Below, piece after piece: positions 25,822 to 35,222 of a stretch of 64,000 nt of DNA. Each line of letters starts with the position of its first letter. Positions within the stretch are counted from its first letter, which is position 1. The DNA lies in assembly GCF_002797595.1 (NCBI RefSeq), contig NZ_PGFE01000007.1:62001-126000 (forward strand), written 5' to 3'. The notes under the pieces are model-generated. The model worked only from the letters and a program-made list of their open reading frames with translations, had not been told where the DNA came from and searched no databases. A program made the position numbers and the translations under genes. Source of the DNA: Sediminihabitans luteus (GTDB lineage: Bacteria > Actinomycetota > Actinomycetes > Actinomycetales > Cellulomonadaceae).

Positions 25822-27252
25822 GTGCCCCTCCTCCCGCGCGGCCTGCTGGTCGACACGACGCCCCTGCGCGTCTCGCCGGCGTACCGGCGGCTGTGGTGGA
25901 GCCTGGGCCTGTCGAACCTCGGGACGCAGCTCACGGTCGTCGCGGTGGGCCTGCAGGTCTACGCGATCACGGGCTCGTCGCTCGCGGTCGGGGTGCTGGG
26001 GATCTTCGCCCTCGTGCCCCTGGTGCTGCTCGGCCTGTACGGCGGGGCGCTCGTCGACCTGTACGACCGCCGCCGTGTCGCGCTCGTCTCCGCGTTCGTG
26101 CTGTGGGGCGTCACGGGCCTCGTCGCCGCGCAGGCGTGGCTCCACCTCGACTCGGTCGGGGTGCTCTACGGGCTCGTCGCGGTGCAGTCGGCCGCGTCGG
26201 CGGTGCACAACCCGGCGCGGCAGGCCATCGTCCCGCGCCTGCTCGAGCCCCGGCTCATCCCGGCCGCGAACGCCCTGAGCACGCTCACCTGGAACGTCGC
26301 CCTGACCGTCGGGCCGCTCGCCGCGGCCGCGCTCATCGCGGTCTGGGACTACGCCGAGGCGTACACGATCGACGCGGTGCTGTTCACCGCGGCCCTGTGG
26401 GCCGTGTGGAAGCTGCCCGCGCTGCCGCCCGAGCCGGCAGACCCGCAGCCCGCAGACCCCCAGCCCGCCGACCCCCAGCCCGCCGACCCGCAGCCCGCGG
26501 ACCCGCAGCCCGCCGACTCCGGACGGCCCGCACCCCCCGCGACCGCGGTGCCGGCGTCCGACACGGGGGGCAAGCCCCGGCCCCGCCGCCCGAGCGGCCT
26601 CGCCTCGGTGGTCGACGGGCTGCGCTACCTCGGTACGCAGCGCAACGTGCGCACGACGTTCGTGGTCGACCTGGTCGCGATGGTTCTCGCGATGCCGCGC
26701 GTGCTGTTCCCGGCCGCGGGCGTGCTGTACCTCGGCGGCGGTGAGGTCACCACGGGCGTGCTGACCGCGGGCATCGCGATCGGCGGCATCGCGGCCGGGC
26801 TGTTCTCGGGCGGGCTCTCGCGCGTGCGCTGGCAGGGCCGGATCATCGTGTGGGCCATCACTGCGTGGGGCCTGAGCGTCGCGCTGTTCGGGGGCGTGCT
26901 CGTCACGGCCGGGCGGACGACGCCGGACTCGGTGCTGGGCGTCGCCCTGACCTTCGCGTTCCTGGCCCTTGTCGTGGCCGGTGCGTCGGACGCGATCAGC
27001 GCGGTGTTCCGCCAGACGATCCTGCAGACCGCGACGCCGGACGCGATGCGCGGGCGGCTCCAGGGCGTGTTCACGGTCGTCGTCGCGGGCGGCCCGCGCC
27101 TGGGCGACGTGGCGCTCGGGGCGGGCGCGAGCAGGGTCGGCGAGGGCTGGGCGGCCGTGATCGGCGGCCTGCTGTGCGTCGTCGTGCTGTGGTTCGTGGT
27201 GCGCCGCACGCCGCGGTTCTGGGCCTACGACTCGCACCACCCGGAGCCGTAG
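25822..27252 (+). CDS. MFS transporter (EntS/MFS_3 type) with PADPQ repeat loop
   Basis: A 476-residue protein starting at GTG. It has twelve predicted membrane segments. Family features are YRRLWWSLGLSNLGTQLTVVAVGLQVYAITGSSLAVGVLG and DLYDRRRVALVSA (motif A-like), NPARQAIVPRLLEP and ATPDAMRGRLQGVFTVVVAGGPRLGD. This is the EntS-like exporter family, which includes siderophore and macrolide exporters. The central cytoplasmic loop contains five perfect PADPQ pentapeptides. Substrate unknown. Confidence 0.87.
   Translation: MPLLPRGLLVDTTPLRVSPAYRRLWWSLGLSNLGTQLTVVAVGLQVYAITGSSLAVGVLGIFALVPLVLLGLYGGALVDLYDRRRVALVSAFVLWGVTGLVAAQAWLHLDSVGVLYGLVAVQSAASAVHNPARQAIVPRLLEPRLIPAANALSTLTWNVALTVGPLAAAALIAVWDYAEAYTIDAVLFTAALWAVWKLPALPPEPADPQPADPQPADPQPADPQPADPQPADSGRPAPPATAVPASDTGGKPRPRRPSGLASVVDGLRYLGTQRNVRTTFVVDLVAMVLAMPRVLFPAAGVLYLGGGEVTTGVLTAGIAIGGIAAGLFSGGLSRVRWQGRIIVWAITAWGLSVALFGGVLVTAGRTTPDSVLGVALTFAFLALVVAGASDAISAVFRQTILQTATPDAMRGRLQGVFTVVVAGGPRLGDVALGAGASRVGEGWAAVIGGLLCVVVLWFVVRRTPRFWAYDSHHPEP
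26434..26508 (+). repeat. 15-bp tandem repeat, 5 units, encoding PADPQ
   Basis: Five in-frame 15-bp units lie in the central loop of the MFS transporter. Only synonymous differences separate the units. Confidence 0.92.
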
Positions 27253-27257
27253 CCCGA

Positions 27258-27302
27258 GGCACCGATGGCGCCCGCTCGCCAGCGGGGAGCGTCCCCGGTG
27301 CC
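27258..27302 (+). terminator. Probable hairpin after the MFS gene
   Basis: GGCACCG (27258-27264) pairs with CGGTGCC (27296-27302), enclosing a CCCGCT/AGCGGG hairpin (27271-27286). It begins 6 bases after the stop. Confidence 0.4.
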
Positions 27303-27368
27303 CGTCGCGACCGTCACACGTCCTCCACCGGGCGGGCGCATCACCGCGCCGATACTGTGCCAATGAAC

Positions 27369-27388
27369 GGGCGCCGCGGCCGGCGCCC
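27369..27388. promoter_or_regulatory. Palindromic hairpin in the sugar porter leader
   Basis: GGGCGCCG-CGGC-CGGCGCCC, an 8-bp stem just upstream of the GGGAGG Shine-Dalgarno. A possible -10 (GATACTGT) precedes it. It could be an operator or an mRNA leader hairpin. Confidence 0.35.
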
Positions 27389-27408
27389 CCGGACTCAGGG
27401 AGGCACCG

Positions 27409-28893
27409 GTGAGCGACTCACCAGGAAAGCCCGCACCGATCGCGGACTCACGGCTCAACCGCCGCGTCATCGGCATCAGCGTCGGAGCAGCGCTCGGAGG
27501 GTTCCTCTTCGGGTTCGACTCGTCGGTCATCAACGGTGCCGTCGACTCGATCCGCGACGAGTTCGGCCTCGACAACGACACGTTCGCCGGGTTCGTCGTG
27601 GCCGCGGCGCTGCTCGGCTGCGCGGTCGGCGCCTGGTTCGCCGGCGGCCTCGCGAACAAGTACGGGCGCATCCGCGTCATGGTCATCGCCGCGATCCTGT
27701 TCTTCATCTCCGCGTTCGGCTCCGGCTTCGCGTTCGGCGTGTGGGACCTCGTCGCCTGGCGCATCATCGGTGGCCTCGCCATCGGTGCCGCGTCGGTCAT
27801 CGCCCCCGCGTACATCGCCGAGGTGTCACCCTCGAAGTTCCGCGGTCGACTCGGCTCGCTCCAGCAGCTCGCGATCGTGCTCGGCATCTTCGCCGCACTG
27901 TTGTCCGACCAGCTCCTGCAGCAATCTGCCGGCGGTGCGTCCGAGGACCTCTGGTTCGGGCAGGAGGCGTGGCGCTGGATGTTCATCGTCGCCGCCGTCC
28001 CCGCGCTGATCTACGGGTTCGCCGCGCTCAAGCTGCCCGAGTCGCCCCGCTACCTCGTCGGCAAGGGACGTGACGACGAGGCCGCCAAGGTGCTGCGCGA
28101 ATTCTCCGGCGAGCACGACGTCCAGCACAAGATCGACGACATCAAGGCGACGATCAACACCGAGGAGCAGCAGTCGCTCCGCGACCTCAAGGGGTCGGCG
28201 CTCGGCCTCAAGCCGATCGTCTGGACCGGCATCCTGCTCTCGGTGTTCCAGCAGTTCGTCGGGATCAACGTGATCTTCTACTACTCGACGACCCTCTGGC
28301 AGTCCGTCGGGTTCGACGCGAGCGACGCGTTCCTCACCTCGACCATCACGTCGGTCACGAACATCGTCGTCACGATCGTCGCGATCCTGCTCGTCGACAA
28401 GATCGGCCGACGGCGCCTCCTGCTCATCGGTTCGACGGGCATGTTCATCTCCCTCGGCCTCATGGCCGTCGCGTTCTCCAACGCCAGCGGTTCGGGCGAC
28501 AGCGTCTCGTTCAGCGGCTCCTGGGACACGGTCGCCGTGGTCGGTGCCAACGCGTTCGTCGTGTTCTTCGGCGCCACCTGGGGCCCGGTCGTGTGGGTCC
28601 TGCTCGGCGAGATGTTCCCCAACAAGATCCGCGCCTCGGCGCTCGCGGTCGCCGCGGCCGCGCAGTGGATCGCGAACTTCGCCATCACCATGTCGTTCCC
28701 GGTCTTCGCGGACATCGGGCTCACGTTCGCCTACGGCTTCTACGCCGTGATGGCTCTGCTGTCGCTGCTCTTCGTGTACTTCCGGGTGCCGGAGACCAAG
28801 GGCATGGAACTCGAGGCCATGGACTCCGACGCGAAGGTCAAGCGCGGGCACTTCGTGGCCGAGACGATGGGCGAGGCGGCCGGGAAGGCCTGA
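27409..28893 (+). CDS. Sugar porter family MFS transporter (XylE/GalP-like)
   Basis: A 494-residue, 12-TM sugar:proton symporter starting at GTG with a GGGAGG Shine-Dalgarno. Signatures of the family are all present: GGFLFGFDSSVINGAVDSI in TM1, KYGRIRVM (motif A), PESPRYLVGKGR at the central loop, QQFVGINVIFYYSTTLW in TM7 (sugar-binding QQ...N), DKIGRRRLLLIGS and PETKGMELE at the C-terminus. It should import a monosaccharide such as xylose, galactose, glucose or arabinose; which one cannot be told. A strong terminator follows. Confidence 0.95.
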   Translation: MSDSPGKPAPIADSRLNRRVIGISVGAALGGFLFGFDSSVINGAVDSIRDEFGLDNDTFAGFVVAAALLGCAVGAWFAGGLANKYGRIRVMVIAAILFFISAFGSGFAFGVWDLVAWRIIGGLAIGAASVIAPAYIAEVSPSKFRGRLGSLQQLAIVLGIFAALLSDQLLQQSAGGASEDLWFGQEAWRWMFIVAAVPALIYGFAALKLPESPRYLVGKGRDDEAAKVLREFSGEHDVQHKIDDIKATINTEEQQSLRDLKGSALGLKPIVWTGILLSVFQQFVGINVIFYYSTTLWQSVGFDASDAFLTSTITSVTNIVVTIVAILLVDKIGRRRLLLIGSTGMFISLGLMAVAFSNASGSGDSVSFSGSWDTVAVVGANAFVVFFGATWGPVVWVLLGEMFPNKIRASALAVAAAAQWIANFAITMSFPVFADIGLTFAYGFYAVMALLSLLFVYFRVPETKGMELEAMDSDAKVKRGHFVAETMGEAAGKA

Positions 28894-28908
28894 CCGCCCG
28901 CCGTCCGA

Positions 28909-28949
28909 CACGAACGCCCCTCCCGGCCCGGCCGGGAGGGGCGTTCGTG
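28909..28949. terminator. Strong bidirectional hairpin between convergent genes
   Basis: A perfect 19-bp stem (28909-28927 with 28931-28949) and a 3-base loop lie between the sugar porter stop and the esterase stop. Confidence 0.9.
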
Positions 28950-28960
28950 CGTGCGGCCCC

Positions 28961-29791
28961 TCAGAACGTCCGGGCGAACGCCTCGACCGTGGCGGACGAC
29001 GCGTGCCCGGCCGGGTCGTGGTTGAGGTACCCGTGCCCGGCGTCGGCGACGTGCAGCCGCGCCTCGACGCCGTCCGCGACGGCCCGCGCCACGAGGTCCT
29101 CGGCCGAGGTGCGCAGGTCGTCGAGCAGCGCGGCGTGCACGAGCATCGGCGGCATCCCGGTCAGGTCGCGACCGTCGACGCTCAGGTACGGCGCGGGGTC
29201 GACGCCGTTCGCGTACGTGCCGAACATGCTCGCCATGCGCTCGTCGTCGAACCGGCTCACCGGGTCGGGGCCCTGCGCGGGCGGCGCGAGCGACGGGTCG
29301 CGGCGCAGCACACGGTGCGCCGCGGGGTACGCCAGCAGCAGGCGGGCGGGCAGCGGCAGCCCGTCGTCGAGCAGGGAGAGCGTCGCCCCGAGGACGACGC
29401 ACGCGCCCGCGCTGGCACCGCCCGCGGCCACCGTGGCCGGGTCGGCGCCCCAGCCGGCGGCCTGCGCCCGCGTCCACGCGAGGACGTCGCGCAGCTGGGT
29501 GTGCGGCACCGGGTAGCCGCGCCCGTCGCCCGCGAGCTCGTAGTCGACCGCGACGACCACGACCCCGGCCTGCGCGGCGATGCCCCGGGCGAGCGCGTCC
29601 GACTCGGGCATGTCGAGGCCGCCGTGCACGAACCCGCCGCCGTGCGCCCACACGAGCACGCCCGGTGGTGCGCCCGCGGGCTCGGGGACGTAGACGCGCA
29701 CCGGGACGTCGACGACGGACGGGACCGTCGCCTCGTGGGTGCGGACGGTCGGACGGTCGGTCGGGGGGATGGCCGGAGCCTCGTCGCTCAT
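28961..29791 (-). CDS. Alpha/beta hydrolase (hormone-sensitive-lipase-like esterase)
   Basis: A 276-residue alpha/beta hydrolase. The oxyanion-hole motif is WAHGGGFVHGG, the nucleophile elbow GGASAGACV (Ser of GASAG), and the later catalytic residues are probably the Asp in HAALLDDLRTSAE and the His in DAGHGYLNHDPAG. There is no signal peptide, so it is intracellular. HSL-family enzymes hydrolyse short-chain esters; the natural substrate is unknown. Confidence 0.9.
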   Translation of the reverse strand: MSDEAPAIPPTDRPTVRTHEATVPSVVDVPVRVYVPEPAGAPPGVLVWAHGGGFVHGGLDMPESDALARGIAAQAGVVVVAVDYELAGDGRGYPVPHTQLRDVLAWTRAQAAGWGADPATVAAGGASAGACVVLGATLSLLDDGLPLPARLLLAYPAAHRVLRRDPSLAPPAQGPDPVSRFDDERMASMFGTYANGVDPAPYLSVDGRDLTGMPPMLVHAALLDDLRTSAEDLVARAVADGVEARLHVADAGHGYLNHDPAGHASSATVEAFARTF

Positions 29792-29811
29792 GCGCCGACC
29801 CTACCGACGTC

Positions 29812-29838
29812 GGGGCGGGGGCAGTGCGCCCCCGCCCC
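29812..29838 (-). terminator. Hairpin after the flotillin gene
   Basis: An 11-bp stem GGGGCGGGGGC/GCCCCCGCCCC with a 5-base loop lies about 60 bases downstream of the flotillin stop (minus strand). Confidence 0.6.
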
Positions 29839-29899
29839 GTGCGTGCCGGCCGGGCCGCCGTGCCGGCCGTGCCGCCGTGCCGTTCGCGCCCGCCGTGCG

Positions 29900-31342
29900 T
29901 CAGTTGAGCGAGTCGGTGCTCCGCCCGCCCGCGAGGTTCGCGATGAGCTGGTTGATGTCGACGCCCGTGAGCTGCTTGACGACCTCCTGGCCCTCGCCCA
30001 GCACCGCGGCGACGTTCTTCGTGATCGCGCTTGCGCCGTCGGTCGAGACGACGGTCATGCCCTGGATCGACGCGATCGGCTCGGCGGCCGCACGCACGAT
30101 CTCGGGCAGCCGCTCGATGAGCTCCTGCACGAGCGCCGCCTCGCCGTACTTCTTGAGCGCCTCGGCCTTGGCGTCGGTCGCGTGCGCCTCGGCGAGGCCC
30201 TCGGCCTCGATCGCGGCCGCGCGGGCCTCACCCTCGGCGCGGATACCCGCCGCGTGCGCGACCTGACGGTCGCGCTCGGCCTCGCCCGCACGGCGCACGG
30301 CCTCGGCGGACGCCTCCGCGTCCTGGATCGCGGCCGTCTTGTTCGCCTGCGCGATCGTCGTGCGCTTGAACGCCTCGGCCTCGGTCGCCGCGTTGGCGGC
30401 GTCACGGGCGGCGTTGGCCGCCTGCACCTTCGCGTACGCGTCGGCCTCGGCGGGCTTGCGCACCTCGATGTCGAGCTTCTCCTGCGTCACGCGCGCGACC
30501 TCGGCGAGCGCCTCACGCTCCTGCTCGGCCACGAGGCGCTCCTGCTCGGCGCGCGCGAGCTGGCCCGCTGCCTGCGCCTCGGCGTTCGCGCGGTCCGTCT
30601 CCGCCTTGATCACGGCACGCTTGAGGTCGAGGGCCTTCTGGCGCTCGGCGATCTGCTCGGCCGCGTCGATCGCGGCGAACTCGGACGCGCGCTGCGCCTC
30701 GGCCTCGGAGACCTCGGCGACCTGGCGCGCGCGGGCCGCCTCGGCGCGCCCGAGGTTCGCGAGGTAGTCGGAGCCGGGCGTCGAGATGTCGGAGATGTTG
30801 AGCAGGTCGACCTGGAGGCCCTGCTCCGAGAGGTCGGTCTTGGTCGAGGCGACCACGCGGTCCGAGAGGCCCTTGCGGTCCGAGATGATCTGCTCGATCG
30901 TCATGTCGCCCACGATCGAGCGCAGCGAACCCTCGAGCGACTCCTTGATGATCTCGGTCAGGGTGCCCTGCTGGGACAGGAACCGTTGGGCCGCGCGCCG
31001 CACGCCCTCCTCGTCGCCGCGCACCTTGAAGTTGATCGACGCCTTGATCGCGATCTTGATGCGGTTGCGGTCGACGCCCTCGACCGTGATGCCGATCTGC
31101 CGCTGCTCGAGCGAGATCGAGAACCCCTGCTGCAGGATCGGCCACACGAACGCACGGCCGCCCGTGACGACGCGCTGCCCCGCGGCGTCCGTGTCCTTGG
31201 CGCCCGCGCCGCGGCCGACGATGATGAGCGCCTCGTTCGGCGGGACGCGCCGGATCCGGTGCGCGACGAACGCGATCAGGCAGACGAGGACGACGACGAT
31301 CGCGGCGCTCGCGATCACTCCGACGGTGGTGGTGTCGTTCAT
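29900..31342 (-). CDS. floT: Flotillin-family SPFH protein (FloT/YuaG-like)
   Basis: A 480-residue protein. An N-terminal membrane anchor (residues ~8-28) is followed by the SPFH/band 7 domain (VPPNEALIIVGRGAG; SLEQRQIGITVEGVDRNRIKIAIKASINFKV; IVGDMTIEQIISDRKGLSDRV). A long alanine/glutamate-rich coiled coil runs from about 210 to 420, and the C-terminal LPEIVRAAAEPIASIQGMTVVS is the conserved flotillin terminus. Flotillins organise functional membrane microdomains and influence secretion and signalling. The upstream NfeD-like gene is its usual partner (yuaF-yuaG arrangement). Confidence 0.94.
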   Translation of the reverse strand: MNDTTTVGVIASAAIVVVLVCLIAFVAHRIRRVPPNEALIIVGRGAGAKDTDAAGQRVVTGGRAFVWPILQQGFSISLEQRQIGITVEGVDRNRIKIAIKASINFKVRGDEEGVRRAAQRFLSQQGTLTEIIKESLEGSLRSIVGDMTIEQIISDRKGLSDRVVASTKTDLSEQGLQVDLLNISDISTPGSDYLANLGRAEAARARQVAEVSEAEAQRASEFAAIDAAEQIAERQKALDLKRAVIKAETDRANAEAQAAGQLARAEQERLVAEQEREALAEVARVTQEKLDIEVRKPAEADAYAKVQAANAARDAANAATEAEAFKRTTIAQANKTAAIQDAEASAEAVRRAGEAERDRQVAHAAGIRAEGEARAAAIEAEGLAEAHATDAKAEALKKYGEAALVQELIERLPEIVRAAAEPIASIQGMTVVSTDGASAITKNVAAVLGEGQEVVKQLTGVDINQLIANLAGGRSTDSLN

Positions 31343-31456
31343 GGTTGACGCGCCCGCGGCGCGGCTCCTTCCGGTGGGTGGCGCCCGACGGCGCCCGTGC
31401 GGGCGCCCCGTGCACCGGGGGAGGCGACGGCCCCTGCGACCGCCGCCCGGGGTGGG

Positions 31457-31927
31457 TCAGTCGTTCGGGAAGTGCCGTCGCACGCGCACACGCGTGCCCG
31501 ACTGCTCGAGGACGACGACGCGCGCGCCCTCGGGGATCGGCTCGTCGGCCCAGGCCATGCGGCGCTCGAGCTCGTGCGCGGCGTCGAGCGAGACCTCGCC
31601 GCTCGCGTCCGCGATGTCGGACGTCGCGACGCCCTGCACGCCCACGAGCGACGGCGCCGGGGCGTCCTGGGTCGCGTGCAGGCGCATCGTGAGGCGCTGC
31701 ACGAGCAGCACCACGAGCAGCGCGACGGCCGCAGACCCGACCCAGGCGAGCCACGCGGGCAGGTCGTTGACCGTGACCACGGCACCCACGGCGCCGAACA
31801 CGGTCGCACCCGCGCCGAGCGCGGTGCCGGAGAGCAGACCGTCACCGATGTCGACGATCTCGCCGAGCAGCACGGACACCAGGAGCAGGACGAGGCCGAC
31901 CGCCCCGACGACGACGAAGACTGTCAC
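31457..31927 (-). CDS. NfeD-like membrane protein (YuaF-like)
   Basis: A 156-residue protein. Three hydrophobic segments (VVGAVGLVLLLVSVLL; TALGAGATVFGAVGAVVTV; LAWVGSAAVALLVVLLVQRL) are followed by a C-terminal OB-fold with VGVQGVATSDIADASGEVSL and EGARVVVLEQSGTRVRVRRH. Short NfeD proteins of this kind work with flotillins in membrane microdomains. It precedes the flotillin gene by ~115 bases on the same strand, consistent with one operon. Confidence 0.87.
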   Translation of the reverse strand: MTVFVVVGAVGLVLLLVSVLLGEIVDIGDGLLSGTALGAGATVFGAVGAVVTVNDLPAWLAWVGSAAVALLVVLLVQRLTMRLHATQDAPAPSLVGVQGVATSDIADASGEVSLDAAHELERRMAWADEPIPEGARVVVLEQSGTRVRVRRHFPND

Positions 31928-31997
31928 GGGGTGGACAGTAGCGGTCCGCCGGGCCCCGCGACAGGGTGTCCACAGGGGAGTTCTCCCCGGTCGTCAG

Positions 31998-33797
31998 CTA
32001 CGGCCGGGGGACGTTGCGCAGGTTCGACCGGGCCATCGACACGGCCTCGCCCATCCCGTTGCCGAGCACCTCCTTGGTCAGGGCCGCGGCGAACCCGCGC
32101 ACCTGCCCGGCGGTGATGTTCGGCGGGATCGACAGCGCGCGCGGGTCGGTCACGACGTCGACGAGCGCGGGGCCGGGCGCCGCGAGGGCGGCCTCGAGCG
32201 CCTCGCGCACGTCCTTCGGGTCGGTCACGCGCTGCGACCGGATCCCGAGCGCGGCCGCGACGGCCGCGTAGTCGACCGCGGGGGAGTCGGTGCCGAACGA
32301 GGGCAAGCCGTCGACGAGCATCTCGAGGCGCACCATGCCGAGGCTCGCGTTGTTGAACAGCACGACGGTCACGGGCAGGTCGTAGTGCCGGGCGGTGATG
32401 AGCTCGCCGAGCAGCATGGACAGCCCGCCGTCGCCCGCCATCGCGACGACCTGACGGTCGGAGCCTGCGGTGCGGGCCGCGAAGGCCGCGCCGATCGCGT
32501 GCGGCAGGGCGTTCGCCATCGACCCGTGCAGGAACGACCCGATCATGCGGCGTCGACCGTTGGGCGAGATGTACCGGGCGCCCCACACGTTGCACATGCC
32601 GGTGTCGACCGTGAACACGGCGTCGGGGCCAGCGACCTGGTCGAGCTGGTCGGCGACGAACTCGGGGTGGATGGGGACGGCCTTCTCCACCTTCTTGGTG
32701 TAGGCGCCGACGACGCCCGACAGGGCCTTGCGGTGCTTGGTGACCATCGTGTCGAGGAACTTCCGGGACCGCTTCTCCGCGACCTGCGGCAGCAGGAGCC
32801 GCAGCGTCTCGCCCACGTCGCCGACCACGGCGACGTCGAGGCGCGTGCGCCGGCCCAGGCGCGAGGGCTCGACGTCGACCTGAGCGGTGGTGACGTCGTC
32901 CGGCAGGAACTGCGGGTACGGGAAGTCGGTGCCGAGCAGCAGGAGCAGGTCCGCGTCGTGCATCGCGTCGAACGCGGCGCCGTAGCCCAGCAGGCCCGAC
33001 ATCCCCACGTCGAACGGGTTGTCGTACTGGATCCACTCCTTGCCACGCAGGGAGTGGCCCACGGGCGCGGCGATCTTGTCGGCGAGCTCGAGCACCTCGT
33101 CGCGCGCGTGCCGCACGCCCGCGCCCGCGAAGATCGTGATCTTCTCGGCCGCGTCGATCGCCTCGGCGAGCCGGCGCACCGCGTCCGGGTCGGGGACGAC
33201 GCGCGGCCGGGCCGGGGGCAGCGCGACGTCGCGGACGGCGCGGGGTGCGTCCAGGTCGGCGACGTCGCCCGGGATGGTCAGCACCGAGACGCCGGGGCCC
33301 GCGAACGCGTGGTGGATCGCGGAGCTGATGACGCGCGGCGCCTGCTCGGCCGACGAGATCATCTCGGAGTACACCGAGCACTCGGTGAACAGGCGGTCCG
33401 GGTGGGTCTCCTGGAAGAACCCGGTGCCGATCTGGGCGCTCGGGATGTGGCTCGCGATCGCGAGCACCGGGACGCGCGAGCGGTTCGCGTCGTACAGGCC
33501 GTTGATGAGGTGCAGGTTGCCCGGCCCGCACGACCCCGCGCACACGGCGAGGCCGCCCGAGACCTCGGCCTCGGCCGCCGCGGCGAACGCCGCCGACTCC
33601 TCGTGCCGCACGTGCACCCACTCGATGCCGCCGCCGTCGACCGCCGAGCGGCGCACCGCGTCGACGACCGGGTTGAGGCTGTCGCCGACGATCCCGTAGA
33701 TCCGGGTGACCCCGGCCTCGACGAGCTGGGCGACGAGCAGGTCGGCGACCGTGCGGTTGCGCGAGTCCTGGGGCGGGCGACCGATTCCGAACGGCAC
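31998..33797 (-). CDS. poxB: Pyruvate dehydrogenase (quinone) / ThDP-dependent oxidase
   Basis: A 599-residue ThDP enzyme starting at GTG with an AGGAGGT Shine-Dalgarno. Domain order: PYR domain with VRHEESAAFAAAAEAEVSGG (the catalytic Glu that activates ThDP), central FAD-type domain (DAAEKITIFAGAGVRHARDEV), and PP domain with MAGDGGLSMLLGELITARHYDLPVTVVLFNN (GDG...NN ThDP/Mg motif). The C-terminal VRGFAAALTKEVLGNG helix is like the membrane-binding tail of PoxB. It converts pyruvate to acetate and CO2, passing electrons to quinone at the membrane. Pyruvate oxidase is a close alternative. Confidence 0.9.
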   Translation of the reverse strand: MPFGIGRPPQDSRNRTVADLLVAQLVEAGVTRIYGIVGDSLNPVVDAVRRSAVDGGGIEWVHVRHEESAAFAAAAEAEVSGGLAVCAGSCGPGNLHLINGLYDANRSRVPVLAIASHIPSAQIGTGFFQETHPDRLFTECSVYSEMISSAEQAPRVISSAIHHAFAGPGVSVLTIPGDVADLDAPRAVRDVALPPARPRVVPDPDAVRRLAEAIDAAEKITIFAGAGVRHARDEVLELADKIAAPVGHSLRGKEWIQYDNPFDVGMSGLLGYGAAFDAMHDADLLLLLGTDFPYPQFLPDDVTTAQVDVEPSRLGRRTRLDVAVVGDVGETLRLLLPQVAEKRSRKFLDTMVTKHRKALSGVVGAYTKKVEKAVPIHPEFVADQLDQVAGPDAVFTVDTGMCNVWGARYISPNGRRRMIGSFLHGSMANALPHAIGAAFAARTAGSDRQVVAMAGDGGLSMLLGELITARHYDLPVTVVLFNNASLGMVRLEMLVDGLPSFGTDSPAVDYAAVAAALGIRSQRVTDPKDVREALEAALAAPGPALVDVVTDPRALSIPPNITAGQVRGFAAALTKEVLGNGMGEAVSMARSNLRNVPRP

Positions 33798-33887
33798 GGG
33801 GACCTCCTGCGGTAGACGGTCCCTCCACTGTGCGCCGGGACGGGCGGTCTCGCAGTCGGGCGCCGGGTGAGGCCCGCCACGTACCCG

Positions 33888-35132
33888 TCACGCCGTGGTG
33901 GTGGTGATCTCCTCGCGCGAGCGGTCGCGGCGCAGGCTGCGCACCGCGAGGAGAGTCACGACGACCGCGAGCGCGGCCCCGCCCATGACGACCTCGAACC
34001 CGCCGTGCGCCCCGACGGCGTCGACGCGCGACCCGGCGAGCGAGGCCCCGACCGAGACGCCGAGACCGAGCGCGGTCGAGACCCACGTGAGGCCCTCGGT
34101 GAGCTGGGCGGGGCGCACGAGGGACTGCACGAGGGCGTTGCCGTTGATGAGGGTCGGCGCGATGGCGAACCCGGTGACGAACATGACGGCGGCGAGCACC
34201 CCGGTCGAGTCGACCAGGAAGAACAGCGACGCCCCGGCGCCGAGCAGCAGCATGCCGATCACGAACCTCTTCCACAGGGCCATGACCCAGTGGCGTGCGC
34301 CGTAGAACAGGCCGGAGAGCAGCGACCCGAACGCGAAGGTCGCGAGCAGCAGGCCCGCGAGCCCGGGGGCGCCCTTCTCGTCGGTGAACGCGATGGTCGA
34401 CACGTCGGTCGCGCCGAACACGACGCCCATGCCGACGAACGCGAGCACGAGCACGAGCATGCCGGGCTCGCGCATCGCGGTGCGGTGCCTGGTCCCGGGC
34501 TCGTGCACGACGACGGGTGGCTCGGTCGCCCGCTGGGACACGAACCACAGCCCGCCGACGACCGCGGCGACGAGCGGCACGAGGAGCCCGGCGGACGGCG
34601 TCACGGTCGTCGCGAGCAGCGTGACCACGGCGGGGCCGACGACGAACACGGCCTCGTCGAGCGCGGACTCGAGCGAGTAGGCGGTGTGCACGAGCTTGGG
34701 GTCGCTCAGCGCGTGGGACCAGCGTGCGCGGACCATCGACCCGTAGGAGACGGACGACGCGCCGGCGAGGATCGCGAACACGTACAGCAGCGGTTCGGGT
34801 CCGTGCGTCACGCCCGTCGTGATGAGCCCGCCGAGGCCGACGGCCGCGGTGAAGACGAGCGGCAGGGTCGTGCGGCGCTGACCGATCCGGTCGACGAGTC
34901 GCGCGACCTGCGGCGAGACGACGGCCTGCGCGACGATCAGGGTCGCCGAGACGCGGCCCGCGAGCGCGTACGACTCGTAGACGGCCTCGACGAGCAGGAT
35001 CGTGCCGATCCCGAGCATCGACATCGGGAGGCGGGCGAGCACCGCGGCGGCGGAGAACCGCGCGGCCCCCGGCGTCCGCAGGACGACGGCGTACGGGTTG
35101 GGTCGACGCGATCGCCCGGTTTTCTGCACCAC
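33888..35132 (-). CDS. MFS transporter
   Basis: About 414 residues if started at GTG 35132. The GTG at 35150 overlaps the likely GGTGGGAG Shine-Dalgarno, so it is less probable. Twelve hydrophobic segments are visible, with LARLPMSMLGIGTILLVEAVY at the N-terminus and QVARLVDRIGQRRTTLPLVF matching MFS motif A. The sequence resembles efflux-type MFS_1 proteins; substrate unknown. A TetR-like palindrome lies 22 bases upstream of the start. Confidence 0.85.
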   Translation of the reverse strand: MVQKTGRSRRPNPYAVVLRTPGAARFSAAAVLARLPMSMLGIGTILLVEAVYESYALAGRVSATLIVAQAVVSPQVARLVDRIGQRRTTLPLVFTAAVGLGGLITTGVTHGPEPLLYVFAILAGASSVSYGSMVRARWSHALSDPKLVHTAYSLESALDEAVFVVGPAVVTLLATTVTPSAGLLVPLVAAVVGGLWFVSQRATEPPVVVHEPGTRHRTAMREPGMLVLVLAFVGMGVVFGATDVSTIAFTDEKGAPGLAGLLLATFAFGSLLSGLFYGARHWVMALWKRFVIGMLLLGAGASLFFLVDSTGVLAAVMFVTGFAIAPTLINGNALVQSLVRPAQLTEGLTWVSTALGLGVSVGASLAGSRVDAVGAHGGFEVVMGGAALAVVVTLLAVRSLRRDRSREEITTTTA

Positions 35133-35154
35133 CGTGCAAGTATCTCCCACCTGC

Positions 35155-35166
35155 TACCGGTCGGTA
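35155..35166. promoter_or_regulatory. TetR-type operator candidate TACCG-GT-CGGTA
   Basis: A perfect 5+2+5 palindrome lies between the divergent MFS and GNAT-like genes. The sequence type is common among TetR-family operators, but no regulator gene is adjacent. Confidence 0.4.
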
Positions 35167-35222
35167 ACGTCGGACGACGCGTGGCGCGGGATGATCTCGG
35201 GCTCCCTGCGCCTTGACCAGGT

